This document shows, one piece after another, positions 23,321 to 34,841 of a stretch of DNA of 64,000 bases (position 1 is its first letter; every line of letters starts with the position of its first letter). The notes below the pieces were generated by a model. That model was not told the DNA's origin. It did no database searches and was given only the letters and a program-made list of their open reading frames with translations. The translations under genes and the position numbers were made by a program. Source of the DNA: Berberis thunbergii (taxonomy: Eukaryota; Streptophyta; Magnoliopsida; Ranunculales; Berberidaceae); the NCBI GenBank assembly GCA_003290165.1, contig QNQO01010770.1, positions 62,001 through 126,000 of the forward strand, given 5' to 3'.

Positions 23321-24130
23321 ATACAATTTATACCCCCTTCGCTGATTCGCGACTCACCTCCTTCCTCCTTCCCTCTCCTTCGCTGCTTCCAGTCCTTCGG
23401 GACTTCGTTCGTTCCCTCCTTCGTTCGTTCCGATGCTTTCCTCACTCTCTCCTTTCCCCTCTCTTCCTCTACCCAAACCCTTCCCACCAAGCCACCAAGC
23501 AGAGAAGAAGAAGGACGAAAGAAGAAGAAGGCCGAGAAGGTAAGATCTCCTCTTCCTCTACATCTCCTCTTCTTCTTCTTCTTCAGATCCGAAGTTTGAA
23601 GGTAAGATCTGAAGTTTGATTCTTCGTTCTCAAGATCTGAAGTTCTTTTTTTTTTGTTTCAGGAAATGAAGAAGCTCTTGAAGGAAATGAAGAAGCTCAA
23701 ACCAGAGGTGTGTTTCTCTTCTTCCATTCTCTTCTTCGCTATTAGGGTTTCGAATTTTCGATCTCCTCTTCAATACCCATTCTTCAATTTCTGTAATTTC
23801 TGCTTGGGGTTCTGCTTTTTTTTTTTTTTAAATTTCATTCGAAGATTGTTAACTCTGTGGTTCAATTTACGTTGAAAAAATGTGATGGGTTGAGTTTCTA
23901 GGCGTTTTTCCTTGGTTTAAAAGAGGTGAAATGGGTTAACTCCTTGGTTTTTTGGATGATAGAGTTGAAATGGGTTTTTGATTTAGAAGGTTTTTGAGAC
24001 GTAACTAAAGAATTGGTTGATGGTTTTTTGCAGGTACTTGGATGGGTGGGAGGGGTAGGTAGCAAAGCTGAGGTTTCTCAATGGCTGATAATTGGGATTT
24101 CAGATAGGTAGTAGCAGTTCAGGTAACTCG
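23321..24130 (+). other. CT-rich 5'-UTR-like segment in CACTA-B
   Basis: A CT-rich leader (TTCCTCCTTCCCTCTCC, CTTCTTCTTCTTC) is followed by purine-rich sequence and GTAAGATC-like donors. It looks like the first exon and start of intron of a plant gene. A short frame at 23666 (MKKLLKEMKKLKPE) may or may not be coding. The source gene is not recognisable. As a captured 5' region it could contain a promoter for the fragments downstream. Confidence 0.4.
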
Positions 24131-27100
24131 AATTCACTAAAAAATTGTAATTTTGAATCCTTTTTTGGTTGGCAATAGTGTGATTGATTGGTTTTCTTGG
24201 TGGGCAATTTGTGTGGTTTGTGATTGGGTTTGAATTGAACTATTTTGGTTGGATGCTTATTTTGATTTGTGTGTTTTACATGAGAAATGAATGATAAAAG
24301 TTTGATCTACATATCCATCTTCTTGTTTGGTTTATATCCCCAAAATATAAAAATTGTTTATATATGCATTTTCTTGTTTGGTTTATATGTTTATAATTAT
24401 AAAAATCAATTGAAGAGTGCATTTATTTTTAGGGAATGAAAGCAATGACTATGGTATTCTTTTGAGTTGTAATAATAACCGTTAAATGGACAAGTTAGGA
24501 TGTTCGGTGGGTTTGGCATGTGAACTCGGAAGAGGCCATCAATTGCATTTTGGTTTGTTACTGGTAGTGTCCTGGTCTATGGGGGTTGGGCATGTGAAGA
24601 TGTGATGGGATCAAGACTCAATGGTGCTGTGGTCCTCTAATTGTTTGGTTAGGAGATATGGTTTATCCTTGATGTCGATCAAGAAAAAAAAACAGGTGAA
24701 GCACCTAGTAGTCATAGCAAAGTAGACGTAGGGTCTGTACAGGTAAATAGTAGCTCCGTTTACTTCACGTAAATGAGGTTAATCCTTTGGTATGTGAGTG
24801 AGTAGTGGCATCTAAATGTTATGTAACTTACTGACTTTTGCCAAAAACTCTCCTTAATCATGTTGAAGTCCATTACTAATCATATATAAATGCTTAAGAA
24901 GAGAACCCTACAATTTTTTCAATTGTGCCAATCTAACTAGGATATCTTTTTAATTTTCGAGTTACAGCCTAAGTGCACCTTGATAGAGTGTTCTAGTGTC
25001 TTTTAACTCTGGAATTTTTTTCCTCATCGAAAGAAGGTTAATCTAGTCTATAGTCTTTAACCTCGATCCATTTTATGGCTATAATTATAATGGATCTATT
25101 GGTGACACTCTTAAGATAAATATGTGGTTTATAATTGTGGCATGTCATTGCGTTGAATTTTTTCCATGTAGATACATGTGTATCGTTTGTGGTGCACCAT
25201 GTGGGCAATGGGAGTACGCATTATTAGTACCATGTGTATATATTTTGTATTTTTTCTTGTTTTTTGGTGTGTTATATATGCCTTAACATTGTTCTTGTAG
25301 GTTTTAGTTGTAGCGTATTTATTCAAAGAACGAAGGAAGTCTCTCAATTTTCTTTCGTACCATTAATTGCTTCATTCATTCTCTCTGGCTGTTTGGTTAC
25401 GATTTTTGGTTCATCCATGTGTTAGAAGCTTTATTCTTAATGTTTATCAGAGCGTTTTCATGTATAGTTCAAAAGGGTTAGGGTTTTTTAAAAATGATAC
25501 ATATAATTTGTCATTAAAATCTAGGAAAATGGTGGATGTCTTGATTTATTACCTTATAAATTAATTTAATCCTATTGGAATGCATGGACATACAGATTAA
25601 AATGTAATTACCTGCAGATGTCGATTGTGACAGATTGATCTTCATATTTCTACCTTCCATCGAGATAACATCTCTCGAGTATGGTTGATGAGGCTATAGT
25701 CCCTTCAGCACCATTGCGGAGAAAAACAACGTTTTACAAACAATAGAGGATGCAGTTCAGTAGCTTGGCCAACGGACCACATTATCATGGTTGATGATTA
25801 ATTATGGTATGTATTTTTGAATTTATGATGTATATATTTGTCATCCTTCCATTGAATGGATTGCTTTTTGTGATTTTCCTTTGATTGATTGGGCAAGAAA
25901 TTTATATGAGATTTTCTCTCTGTGTTTATTTTTTTTATTATTGTTTATATCTAGATTTGGAGTAGGAAATCTTGTCCATTTTTTATTATGGATAATGGGT
26001 TCTGCGGACTGTGTTGCGGTCAGGATTGCTTGTGTTTGGAGCTGTTTTTATGTTCAGCTGCTACGCTGAACATTGGCATTGTGCGTATGGATGCAATTTG
26101 GTTTTGCAAATTTTAGCAAGATGCAAGTTGCAAGTTCTTTTTGGTTGCCAGTTTGGAGTTTTTATAGCTATTTCAATTTGCACAATGAAAGTTGTGTTGG
26201 AGCTGTTTTATGTTATGCTGCTATGCTGAGCATTGACATTCTTTCTAGTCTGGCACCACCTTTCATTTCAAACTCTCCTATTTTGGTTTGTGAATTAGAA
26301 ACTTCAACTTTCTAGTCTGACCCATATTGTTAATTTAAAAATATGGTACTGCAGTGTGCTTCACTTCTTAGAGTGCACAGTCTGCTCAATGCACTGATGA
26401 CTAAAATGTGGTGATTAGGTCCATCTATTTGACTGGTTTGTTGTTGTTTTTAGAGTGGAAGAGCAACTTAGTGGCTATGATCTTGTTGGTTTTGCTATTT
26501 TAAGTCCTATATACTTCCCTGTTATCCGTATTTGTTAGTGCAAATCTGGTAGTTTAGTGGGAATCTCCTTGTGTATGCATGCATAACAAGCTTGTTGCTT
26601 AAGGCAGTAAATTTATGTAACAGTTGGAAGTAGCAAATCGTGTATTGTTTGATAATAGAATTTAGATTGAAGCTTGTTGAGTTGTCTTTCCTCTTTTTTT
26701 GGAACACATTATGCCATTATAGTCCGGGAATGAGAAGCTACAAATGTTGTTTACTTTAACTATAAATTGGAATGACTGCAAGCCTTGTACTTGTCGCAGT
26801 TGTGTTTTTTTTTTTAAGGTTAGTTATGTTGGAGGCTTATGAATTACTGAAGGGTTAGATGTTAGAAGTTTTAGTTCACATATGAGAGGTTTTTGCTTTC
26901 ATCTAATCCACGATACTTTCTAATACTTTCCCATTCCTAATGATCTCAGGGTGTTGTATCCGATACTTCTCATTTTTATAGTGCGTTGAGTATACTGTCT
27001 ATGGTCGGACTTCTGGTATATATTCAGATACACAGTTATTTTTTGGTTGTTTGTTCAGTGGCTTGTGGTATGTTTAACCAGTTATGTTTAGGCTTTTGTC

Positions 27101-27211
27101 ATGGCATTCTCTTTCTGATTAGGACCCATTCCATTATTTGTCAATTTATTTCATGCTATAAAACTGTATGCATGTCAACTAATGTTGTTCCTCTATTGGA
27201 TATGTATCCAG
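24131..27211. other. Non-coding interior of CACTA-B upstream of SWEET exons
   Basis: Intron-like AT-rich DNA with no recognised exon. A possible exon-like piece lies near 25618-25800. Two short similar phrases (TGCTACGCTGAACATTGGCA near 26058 and TGCTATGCTGAGCATTGACA near 26217) suggest a local duplication. None of the SWEET N-terminal exons is found here. Confidence 0.5.
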
Positions 27212-27856
27212 AAACATGTGCTGGCAGTGTTGGCAGGTGAGCTAGTGTTCACAGCAATAGTAGTTGGTATTGTCGTTGGCGCCATACACACCATTCACAC
27301 CAGATCTTTGATAGTCGGAATCGTGGCCGTTATTTTTAACATTGCAATGTATGCGATGCCTCTCGACATAATGGTTAGTCCTTTACTTATCATTTCTCTT
27401 CACTTGTTAATCTACTATGGTTGTCTTACTTCTAATTCTCTATATCATTAATTGTTGGCTTATGCAGTTAACGGTCATCAAAACAAAGAGTGTCGAATAC
27501 CTGCCTATCTATCTTTCATCTACCAACTTGGCTAATGGAATTTGTTGGAGCATTTATGCACTATTTGATCCTTTCGATCTTTTCATCATCGTAAGTTTAC
27601 ATCTTCTTTCCCTAAAATCAAATTGTAGAAGCTAAGGAAGGATGTTATACAGATCATATATAGAAAATTGTTCAAAATTAGTAATGGTTGTTACTTTCTG
27701 CAGATAAGTAATAGTAGTGGTGCAGTTCTTGGTTTAGCTCAAGTATTCCTATTTGTGAAGTACTACCCCACAACCCCGGAAAGGGGTGAGAAGAAGGCTT
27801 CTGAAGTGCAGCTCCCCACAACTATCAATGATGGCAGAATCAGTCCTGATGTTTGA
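27212..27856 (+). pseudogene. Captured C-terminal half of a SWEET sugar transporter
   Basis: Three exons with intact GT-AG borders and phase: 27212-27373, 27468-27590 and 27704-27856 (stop). They encode the second MtN3/saliva half: a helix from AVLAGELVFTAIVVG, MYAMPLDIM, LTVIKTKSVEYLPIYLS, NGICWSIYALF and GAVLGLAQVFLFVKYY, then a hydrophilic tail. SWEETs are seven-helix uniporters of sucrose or hexoses about 240 residues long; here helices 5-7 (about 145 residues) remain without interruption, while helices 1-4 are absent. Half-SWEETs (SemiSWEETs) work as oligomers in bacteria, but that this piece is made or works is speculation. An ERD6-like fragment follows in the same orientation. Confidence 0.85.
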
Positions 27857-28338
27857 TTATATATTGTTCTATGCCTTAGAAATATGAGTTAGTATCTTGG
27901 GATGATTTACATTCAAATGGTAGAGGATAGATAGGGATTAGACTTACAAGTGAGAATATGATTGTTTGAAATATGAATATTGAAGAAAAAAAAAAGTTTA
28001 GCTGGCTACATAGTTTAGCTTGAAAATATGATTATTGAAAAAGAAAAAAAAAGTTTAGCTAGGTAGATAGTTTAGTTAGGATTGAAACAGGAACCTAGAT
28101 ATATAACATTTTTCTGATTGTTTCAATATATGATTAATGAAAAAAAGAAGTAATTAATGATTGTAAGCTGATTTCTACTTTGTTAAAGGAAGTCTTCTCG
28201 GAGTTCTTCCTATTCCTTTTAAAGCCCTTATGATAATTCTTCCTTCATTTCCTAGGACCTGCATTAGTAACCTGTTGAAAACCAATACTTTATGTTTTTC
28301 TTGTTACATTAGTGTATTGATTTAGTATGACCTTGCAG
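27857..28338. other. Non-coding spacer with a short tandem duplication
   Basis: A unit of about 60-70 bases (ATATGATTRTTGAA...AAAGTTTAGCTRGSTASATA) occurs twice near 27955-28070. The rest is AT-rich and ends in a TTGCAG acceptor before the ERD6-like exon. Confidence 0.55.
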
Positions 28339-28873
28339 ATTCTTCCCGTGAATATAAAGGGCCTTGCTGGTAGTGTATCAACAATGGCCAATTGGTTAAC
28401 ATCATTTGTGATCACAATGACGGCGAACTTGCTTCTTACTTGGAGCAGCGGAGGTATGCTTTCTTATATACCTACATTAAGGTAGACAACCACGTCTAAT
28501 GGGCTTATAACTATTGAAAAGACGTTTGTTATTCTGTGTGGGGAAATTGAGGATCTTTTAAATATAGCTCCTCGGTAAAATCAGCATTTTTGAAGTTCTA
28601 GCTGGATGTGTTAATTACGAGTTAGTTAAAATAAGCTACTCTGTTGGGTTCAATGATTCTGACCAACTTATTAAATCTACATATTATATAGTTTTTATAT
28701 CTTATTCCAATCTATTTATCTCTTTTGATCTATCTAAACTTGTACCATCACTCTGAACAAGAACTTTCACCATATACACGGTCATAAGTGTTTTCAGCGT
28801 CATCTTTATAACACTTTATTTTCCTGAGACCAAGGGGAAAACTTTGGAGGAAATTCAGTTTTCCTTCAGATAA
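28339..28873 (+). pseudogene. Captured last exons of an ERD6-like sugar transporter
   Basis: Exon 28339-28453 encodes [20 protein letters not shown], then [19 protein letters not shown]; exon about 28761-28873 encodes [20 protein letters not shown], then [16 protein letters not shown] and a stop. This is the end of the ERD6/SFP family of MFS monosaccharide transporters (tonoplast H+ symporters or facilitators), including the PETKGxTLEEIQ signature after the last helix. The acceptor of the second exon appears damaged: the base pair before the expected GAACTTT start is AA instead of AG. The first ten helices are absent. Confidence 0.85.
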
Positions 28874-29255
28874 GTTTTGTGTTCGTCGCTTCATGGTTCC
28901 TATTTTTCTACAAAGTTTCAGATAAATGATTCATTACTTGCGGGATGCAAATTCATATCTTTAGTGGCAGAGTTTTATGCGTGTAAGTGCATTTAATCTT
29001 CATTGTTATCATCTTTTCACTTGTTTGTGTCATGTAGCCTATTTTATTTGTAGCAATTGACTCATCTTGTTATTGTAATATATCAGAAGTACTACACCCT
29101 TGTAGGCTCATAGCCATTATATTTGAATGGCAAGTTGTTTCATTTAAAGGTACAAATAGTACACTCTTCTCTTCGACATCAAGATTTTCTGCATAAAATA
29201 CATATATAACTGAAACAGAGGGCTTGAAATCCTACATATTGTTCTTTAACTATAG
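28874..29255. other. Non-coding spacer in CACTA-B
   Basis: No exon is recognised. It ends in an AG acceptor (CTATAG) before the ARGONAUTE-like exon. Confidence 0.5.
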
Positions 29256-29382
29256 GAATTCAACCGTGGACCAGTCATTCCTACATATTCAGCTAGACCC
29301 GATCAAGTAGAGAAAGCATTAAGATATGTGTTCAATGCAGCAATGAGCAAACTCAAAGACAAAGAAACTGATAAATCCTGAA
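29256..29382 (+). pseudogene. Captured ARGONAUTE-like exon
   Basis: After an AG acceptor the frame reads FNRGPVIPTYSARPDQVEKA, then LRYVFNAAMSKLKDKE and a stop. It resembles the segment of plant AGO1-clade proteins between the PAZ and PIWI domains (pattern PVIPxxSARPxQVEKxL......SKL). None of the slicer residues is included. The match is short and recalled from family knowledge. Confidence 0.55.
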
Positions 29383-29846
29383 AATTCAGCGCCAACAAAC
29401 TGGATACCTATTGGTGATCAAATACTTATGACGACTAGTATAGTCCTTGCATATGTTGCTGGAGTAGCACCGTCTGGCAAGGCGTATTCTTATCCTGGAA
29501 AAATGTTAGATGATGATGTTGTGCCTGCAAACACTTCTTCTGGTTGGTAAGGGTACAGTAATGAACATTTTTGAGTTCTTTTCCTTAACCATTTTATAAG
29601 GTTAACGCATCAAATATGAACTGATGGTAGGGTTGAGTTAACTTTTTATTCTGAGTTTAGTTAGATTTTTCCTTTTTGCAGTATCCTAAAGAGTGATCAC
29701 CAAAGCAACGTGGACTATGCTTGGAATGAAGTAAGAGGAAAACTTTTCGGTGCACTTGATGTTGTTCAACATGACAAAAGTTTAAGACATAGAATGGATG
29801 AATATGAAAAATACAAGGATGTATAAGGATGCAATGCCTATGTTGC
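29383..29846 (+). pseudogene. Unrecognised captured exon pair
   Basis: An open stretch from about 29377 reads APTNWIPIGDQILMTTSIVL, then AYVAGVAP..., up to a GTAAGG donor near 29549. A second exon from 29683 reads ILKSDHQSNVDYAWNEVRGK, then LFGALDVVQ..., ending in a stop at 29824-29826. The frame is continuous across the inferred intron. The protein looks like a plant-conserved C-terminus, but I do not recognise it. Confidence 0.4.
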
Positions 29847-30009
29847 AGGTCTTAATATATGGTTGTTACCGTAGAAAATTATAGTGTGCTTTGAGTTTAT
29901 TTGTTACTGAAGGAGATTTTAGTAGATGATATGAAATTACAAAATTTACAGTCTGTTTTTTCCATCCTGATGACAGGTTTTTATTTTTATTTTTATTGAT
30001 TTTTTTTCC

Positions 30010-30374
30010 AGTATGTTAACATAACCGGCGCTTCCAAAGCGCCATTAAAATGTAGGTTTTTTTTTTATAGATTTGTTAAGACAACCGGCGCTTTAAAAGC
30101 GTCGCAAAAAATATTGTAAAATATTATTTTTACATAAACGGCGCTTTTAAAGCGCCATTAAAAGTTATAAAAACGGCGTTTCCAGTCAAACGGGAAATGT
30201 AATATCCATTTATTTAGCGGCGCTTTACAATAAGCGTCGTTAATATTTTGGCGGCACGTACCTTTGCCGGCACTTCTCGGCGCTTCTCATAATGCCGTTA
30301 ATGCTCGAAACCGGCACATTGTTAGCTTTACCAGTGCTTTTGAAAAAGCCGCTTAAAACAAATTTGTTTTAGTG
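30010..30374. repeat. CACTA-B right subterminal array
   Basis: About eight copies of ACCGGCGCTTTAAAAGCGYC-like units, inverted relative to the left array and again forming palindromes (GGCGCTTTTAAAGCGCC, near 30140). It runs to the terminal TTTTAGTG. Confidence 0.85.
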
Positions 30375-30750
30375 TTTATTTTTATTTTTCTTGATATAGA
30401 TGTTAAATATGAAGATTGTGAAATATAACATATGTTATATATACTTCTTGTTTTTGTTATGGGGCTGGGGCCACCACCAATTGCATCACACTCGATGGAT
30501 CAATATGATTCAAAATATTTCAAACATATATTTTGTTAAAAATAAATTTGTAAAAGGCTCCATTCCTATGGCCCTAGCTAAGCCAATACAAAAATACATA
30601 ATGTAAGTCAAAACTAAACAACTAAATGTTGAACACAACATTTTTGACATTAATTCACAAGTTCCTTCTACTTCCAACAACACCTTTCTCATTATTTTTC
30701 ATTTTCTAGGGTTTTAAAGCCACATTCAATTGACTAGATTGCCAGTGAAG
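30375..30750. other. Intergenic DNA right of CACTA-B
   Basis: No recognised feature. Confidence 0.5.
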
Positions 30751-30965
30751 GACCAAACTCAAATTTAAAGTTATAGATGGGACTAAATCCATTTACATCC
30801 ACATGATAATAATTGATTGGATGGTCAATGGACGGTAAGGGACCAAGCTCAAAACTATATTTACATATGGGACTGAATCTATTCACATGCACAAGATAAT
30901 AATTGGTTGGATGGTCATCTAACGGTAAGGGACCAAACTCAAATTAAATTTATAGATGAAATTAA
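30751..30965. repeat. 90-bp tandem repeat, about 2.3 copies
   Basis: Units start at 30751, 30841 and 30931 with GACCAAACTCAAA or GACCAAGCTCAAA and contain GATAATAATTGRTTGGATGG and ACGGTAAGG. The period is exactly 90 bases between the first three starts; the third copy is partial. Confidence 0.85.
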
Positions 30966-31789
30966 ATTTATTTATCCTATTATTATAAGGACCAATATCA
31001 AATTTACCCTTTAAATTAAGGTTTCCCAAACCGTTATATTAATGAAATGAAATAATGATATCCATAGAAAAAAAAAATTCAAATCCTCAACTAAGGCTAC
31101 CTCAAAGAACTCCAAATTTGAGAATAATCTACCTACGTTATCTTCGACATACAATGATAGTTTCTTGTTATACATGCCTCAATTTAGCTTCCTCGTATCA
31201 TCTTTAGGATATGATTTAATTATCTCGGTGAGGTATTGAAGATGTAAGAGAAATTGATGAAGAAATCCGCATACAAATGAAGCCTGAAGGTGAATCCCCC
31301 AAAGGCTATTTCCATACATTTCTCCATGGAAAAGTTTGAAGACATTCTACATTTGATATTATTGATCTTCATTGAGTTTAAGACTTACCTTTTTCCTTGG
31401 TTTGGATGAAAATGCTCCATGTGCTATATATATTAGGGTTTGGTCTTCTTCGAAGCCATGAAGAACATTTACACCATGTTATATTTGTTTATATCGTATA
31501 TATTTTTTTAACACTTAGCAAGATGCCAATGCTTCAAATTTTGTTGTAATCATGACATGATTTATAAGTGTTGAATTGCAATACCTACAATACATCTTAG
31601 CAACCTTGTATCTATATCTATAAGATCTCGAGGATGACAATCAGATTAAAAGGTTTATCTATAGTGTATATATATATATACATATTATTTTCATTCTATT
31701 ATATAGAGAGAGAGACACACACACAATCACACATATCTATCTTACAATTCACATATGTGTTTTACTATTCATTGCTGACTGAGACAAAC
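30966..31789. other. Intergenic DNA, nothing recognised
   Basis: AT-rich. Short simple repeats (TA)n, (GA)n and (CA)n lie near 31668-31725. Confidence 0.55.
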
Positions 31790-32687
31790 ATCAAATGAGA
31801 ATTGGAGATAAAAGAGGGCTACAATTGAAAATTGGGAAGATGTTGAGGGTTGAGATTCATTCTCCTCTACAATGACATGTTTGTAAATATAAAATATGTA
31901 GAAAAAGGCAAAAAAAAAAAAAAAACGATTGTGAAAAATTAGGAGAATGTACATGTTGCGTAGAGAGAAAGTATTGTATTTTCTTTTAAAAAAAATGAAA
32001 ACTATCATAATTATTTACGTAGTCGTCGGATTTTGATAAACTTTGTATCATTGAAATGCAATTTTGAAGATCTTCCAACAAAACCAATGATCAATACAAA
32101 CATTTAAATTTTCAAAATATGTATTTTATTTTTAAAACATGCAAATATTTTTAAGATTTTCATGCCTAAGTATAATATTTTTTAAAGAAACAAATGAATA
32201 TTTTATTGAACATTCAAACAAAGACTCTGAATATTCAATCAATTTTAATTTGACCGAGTTTGACTATAAAAAAATTAGTATTCTAAAATATGATATTTTT
32301 ATGGAACTTATTGAGGGCAATGATGAGGATGGTGATGTGGGTGTCCAATGTATGATAATTAACAGTAAAAATAAATAAACACATGTGGAGTGCCAACAAC
32401 ATAGATAATCTGTTAGTTTATCTTACAAATGAGAATGTTGTTTTAAAGAATTAGAGATAAAAGATGGCTAAAATTGAAAGTTGAAAAATAAATTGAGGGT
32501 TGAGAGTCATTTCCTATAATAACAAATGACATGTTTGTGAATATAACACAGCTATAAGGGCAAAAACAAATGGTGAAAAAAGTTACTGAAATATACATAT
32601 GGAGGGGAGAGAAAATTTTATGTGTTTTTGTCTCAAAATTAAAATTGTCATAATTATTTACTTGGTTGTCGAATTTTTGTAAACTTA

Positions 32688-33243
32688 TGCTCCGCTTGGT
32701 ATCCCGTAAAAGAATGCAAATGCATTTCTTTACAGGCGGTTATAAAATAGGTACTTGGTAAGATTTACGTAAAACAGTTATGGAATTAAAATGCATAACC
32801 TCCACATCTTCACGTTATAAGATCCTGCATTATTATACGGGATAAAAGGTCTTGAATTCTGTTGCAGAGAACTTTCATGTTGGACTATACTTCTTAATAT
32901 AGTCCATATTTTAAAAATATTTTATTATTATTTGAAGCTCAATAGAGTCCATTCTATGTGAAATTCAGTAGAGGCCACATTTATAAGAGTTTATTATAAT
33001 TAAAACTCTTTTAAAGAGTCTTTATTTTTCTTATATATTATTTAGTTACATATTTTAAAAAAATATATGTAATATAATATATCTGTGAGAACATAAGATA
33101 TGTGAAATGCAGGCCAATCGGGAAAAAATAAAAACCCAAAATTTGTGGAACTAGCATTGTTTTTCTTTGACTAATACCAAGCAACCGCAAATTAATGCAT
33201 TACTTTGCAAAATGCATCTTTTTACAGTGTACCAAGCGGAGCC
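32688..33243. mobile_element. Tourist/PIF-Harbinger-like MITE, TSD TTA
   Basis: Left end TGCTCCGCTTGGTATCCCGT, right end ACAGTGTACCAAGCGGAGCC; the inverted repeats match over about 14 bases and then loosely (AAAAGAATGCA / AAAAAGATGCA). TTA flanks both sides (32685-32687, 33244-33246). The tandem block at 33598-33618 shows the uninterrupted sequence AACTTAGTATCATTGGAATG, confirming the insertion site and single TTA. Confidence 0.85.
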
Positions 33244-33628
33244 TTAGTATCGTTGGAATGCATTTTAAATAACTTTCAAATGAAACCAATGATCAATACA
33301 AACGCTAAAATTTCAAAAAATATATTTTATTGCAAAATTTATCTTTAAAATCAGAATGGTGATTTAATAACTTGGAGATAAAAGATGACTAAGATTGAAA
33401 GTTGAAAAATATGTTGAGGGTTGAGATTCATTTCTTATAATGACATGTTTGTGAATATAACACAACAATAAAAGTAAAGAAAATGAAAAATGGTGAAAAA
33501 AGTTAGTTAAATATACCTATGGAGGGAGTGAAAATTTGTGTGTTTTTGTCTCAAAATTAAATTTGTCATAACTATTTACTTAGTTGTCAAATTTTGGTTA
33601 ACTTAGTATCATTGGAATGATCAATAAC

Positions 33629-34159
33629 TACGTGTACCCGACCGTTTGGCACGGTTGCACCAACTCTTTGTTGAACCAATATTTTGGGATGTTTCAACTT
33701 AGTTGCTCTAACCTAAAATATATAACACCCACTTACCATTCATTTAATTGTGAATTTTTTCTTAATTTAAAATTTTGGATGTAAGATTTTTTTAGGTTTA
33801 AATGCAATTTTTTAAGAATACAATATAATAGTTGCAATAATTATAAAATTATGTATTTTTTAATTTATTATTTTAATATGTATTAGTTTTGTCAACCCCT
33901 CTATGGTTGTTGAATACAGTGAGATTAATGAATGTTTGACTGAATTTTAGTTTTAGATAATGGGTAACTGTTATTCTTTCTTTTAAGTGTTAATTAATGT
34001 ACCTTAACGAGAAAATTTCACTATCAAATGATTTTTATTAATAAAAACTGAATAGTCTGTATTACATTTATTAGGTTGGTGCAACAAACTTGGAACATCC
34101 CAAAATATTTGTGCAACAAAGAGTTGGTGTAACTGAGCCAAAATGGTTAAGTACACGTA
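33629..34159. mobile_element. MITE with long (~70 bp) terminal inverted repeats
   Basis: Left TACGTGTACCCGACCGTTTG continuing through CACCAACTCTTTGTTG and ATATTTTGGGATGTT; the right end is the reverse complement with about 80% agreement, ending GGTTAAGTACACGTA. The target duplication is not clear, so the superfamily is uncertain. No coding capacity. Confidence 0.75.
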
Positions 34160-34841
34160 GCAACTCCCTTTTAAAAGTATTTATTTTATTGCTAAATAAC
34201 GCACAATGCAATTCATGTTGTTAGTATTTTTCAAATAATTGAGACTGGTCGATCATCCCGTGAAAAAAAACAAAGAAGAAGAGATGGGACAGACATATTA
34301 ATGCACGTTTAAACAAAAATCATGAACTTCATATTTTGGCAAATTCAAGGTTTAGGGAAGAACTTACTCTCGTCGTTTAAATTTTTTCCCAACCGAATTA
34401 AAATTTGACTGAGTCTACCCCTAAAGTTTATATTATATATTTTAACCTTATAATAGGCTTGCACTTCAAAACTGATTGAGAGCAAAATTGGGGATGGTGG
34501 TGAAGGTGTTAAGTACATGATATTTAGCTAAACAATATGTAGAGTACCAACAACACGAGGAAAACCCTAGTCTATATTACAATTCAGAATGATATTTAAC
34601 TATTCACGAAATAAAATATGGCTAAGAATGAGAGTTGGGAAGATCTCGAGGGCTGAGATTTGTTCTCTAAAATGGCATGTGTTGTAATTATAAAATATGT
34701 TGAATGAAAAATGAAATAAAAAAATGGTGTAAAAATTGGTGGATTATACATGTGGCGGAGAAAGAAATTTTGTTTTTTTTCTCATAATTAAAATTGCCAT
34801 AACTATCTACATAATTGTCGGATTTAACTTGATATTGTTGG

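Larger units (their letters stand above)
21066..30374. mobile_element. CACTA-B: gene-capturing CACTA transposon, 9.3 kb, TSD TTT
   Basis: Left end CACTACAAAAAACGAGG; right end AAATTTGTTTTAGTG (reverse complement CACTAAAACAAATTT). Flanking TTT at 21063-21065 and 30375-30377 fits the 3-bp CACTA duplication, although TTT is weak evidence in AT-rich DNA. Both ends carry arrays of the GCGCCGG family in opposite orientation. No transposase is visible. The interior holds SWEET, ERD6-like, ARGONAUTE-like and unrecognised exons, all on the plus strand. A hAT-like element with a BRWD fragment is inserted in the left subterminal array. Confidence 0.85.
31790..34830. repeat. Diverged tandem units with shared motif blocks
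   Basis: Four diverged copies of one block start near 31797, 32445, 33366 and 34600. Each contains in order GAGATAAAAG(A/G)(G/T)GGCTA-like, GTTGAGGGTTGAGATTCATT-like, ATGACATGTTTGTRAATATA, and a later YATAATTATTTACKTRGTTG followed by a stretch ending ATCATTGGAATG. Between blocks lies a second conserved piece (GGATGGTGATG...GAGTGCCAACAAC, near 32325 and 34490). Spacing is irregular, partly because two MITEs are inserted. The origin is unknown; no coding potential is recognised. Confidence 0.7.

Noticed and set aside
27212..28873. Functional SWEET and ERD6-like transporter genes
   Set aside because: Only the C-terminal exons are present, within transposon borders; N-terminal helices are missing and one ERD6-like acceptor is damaged.
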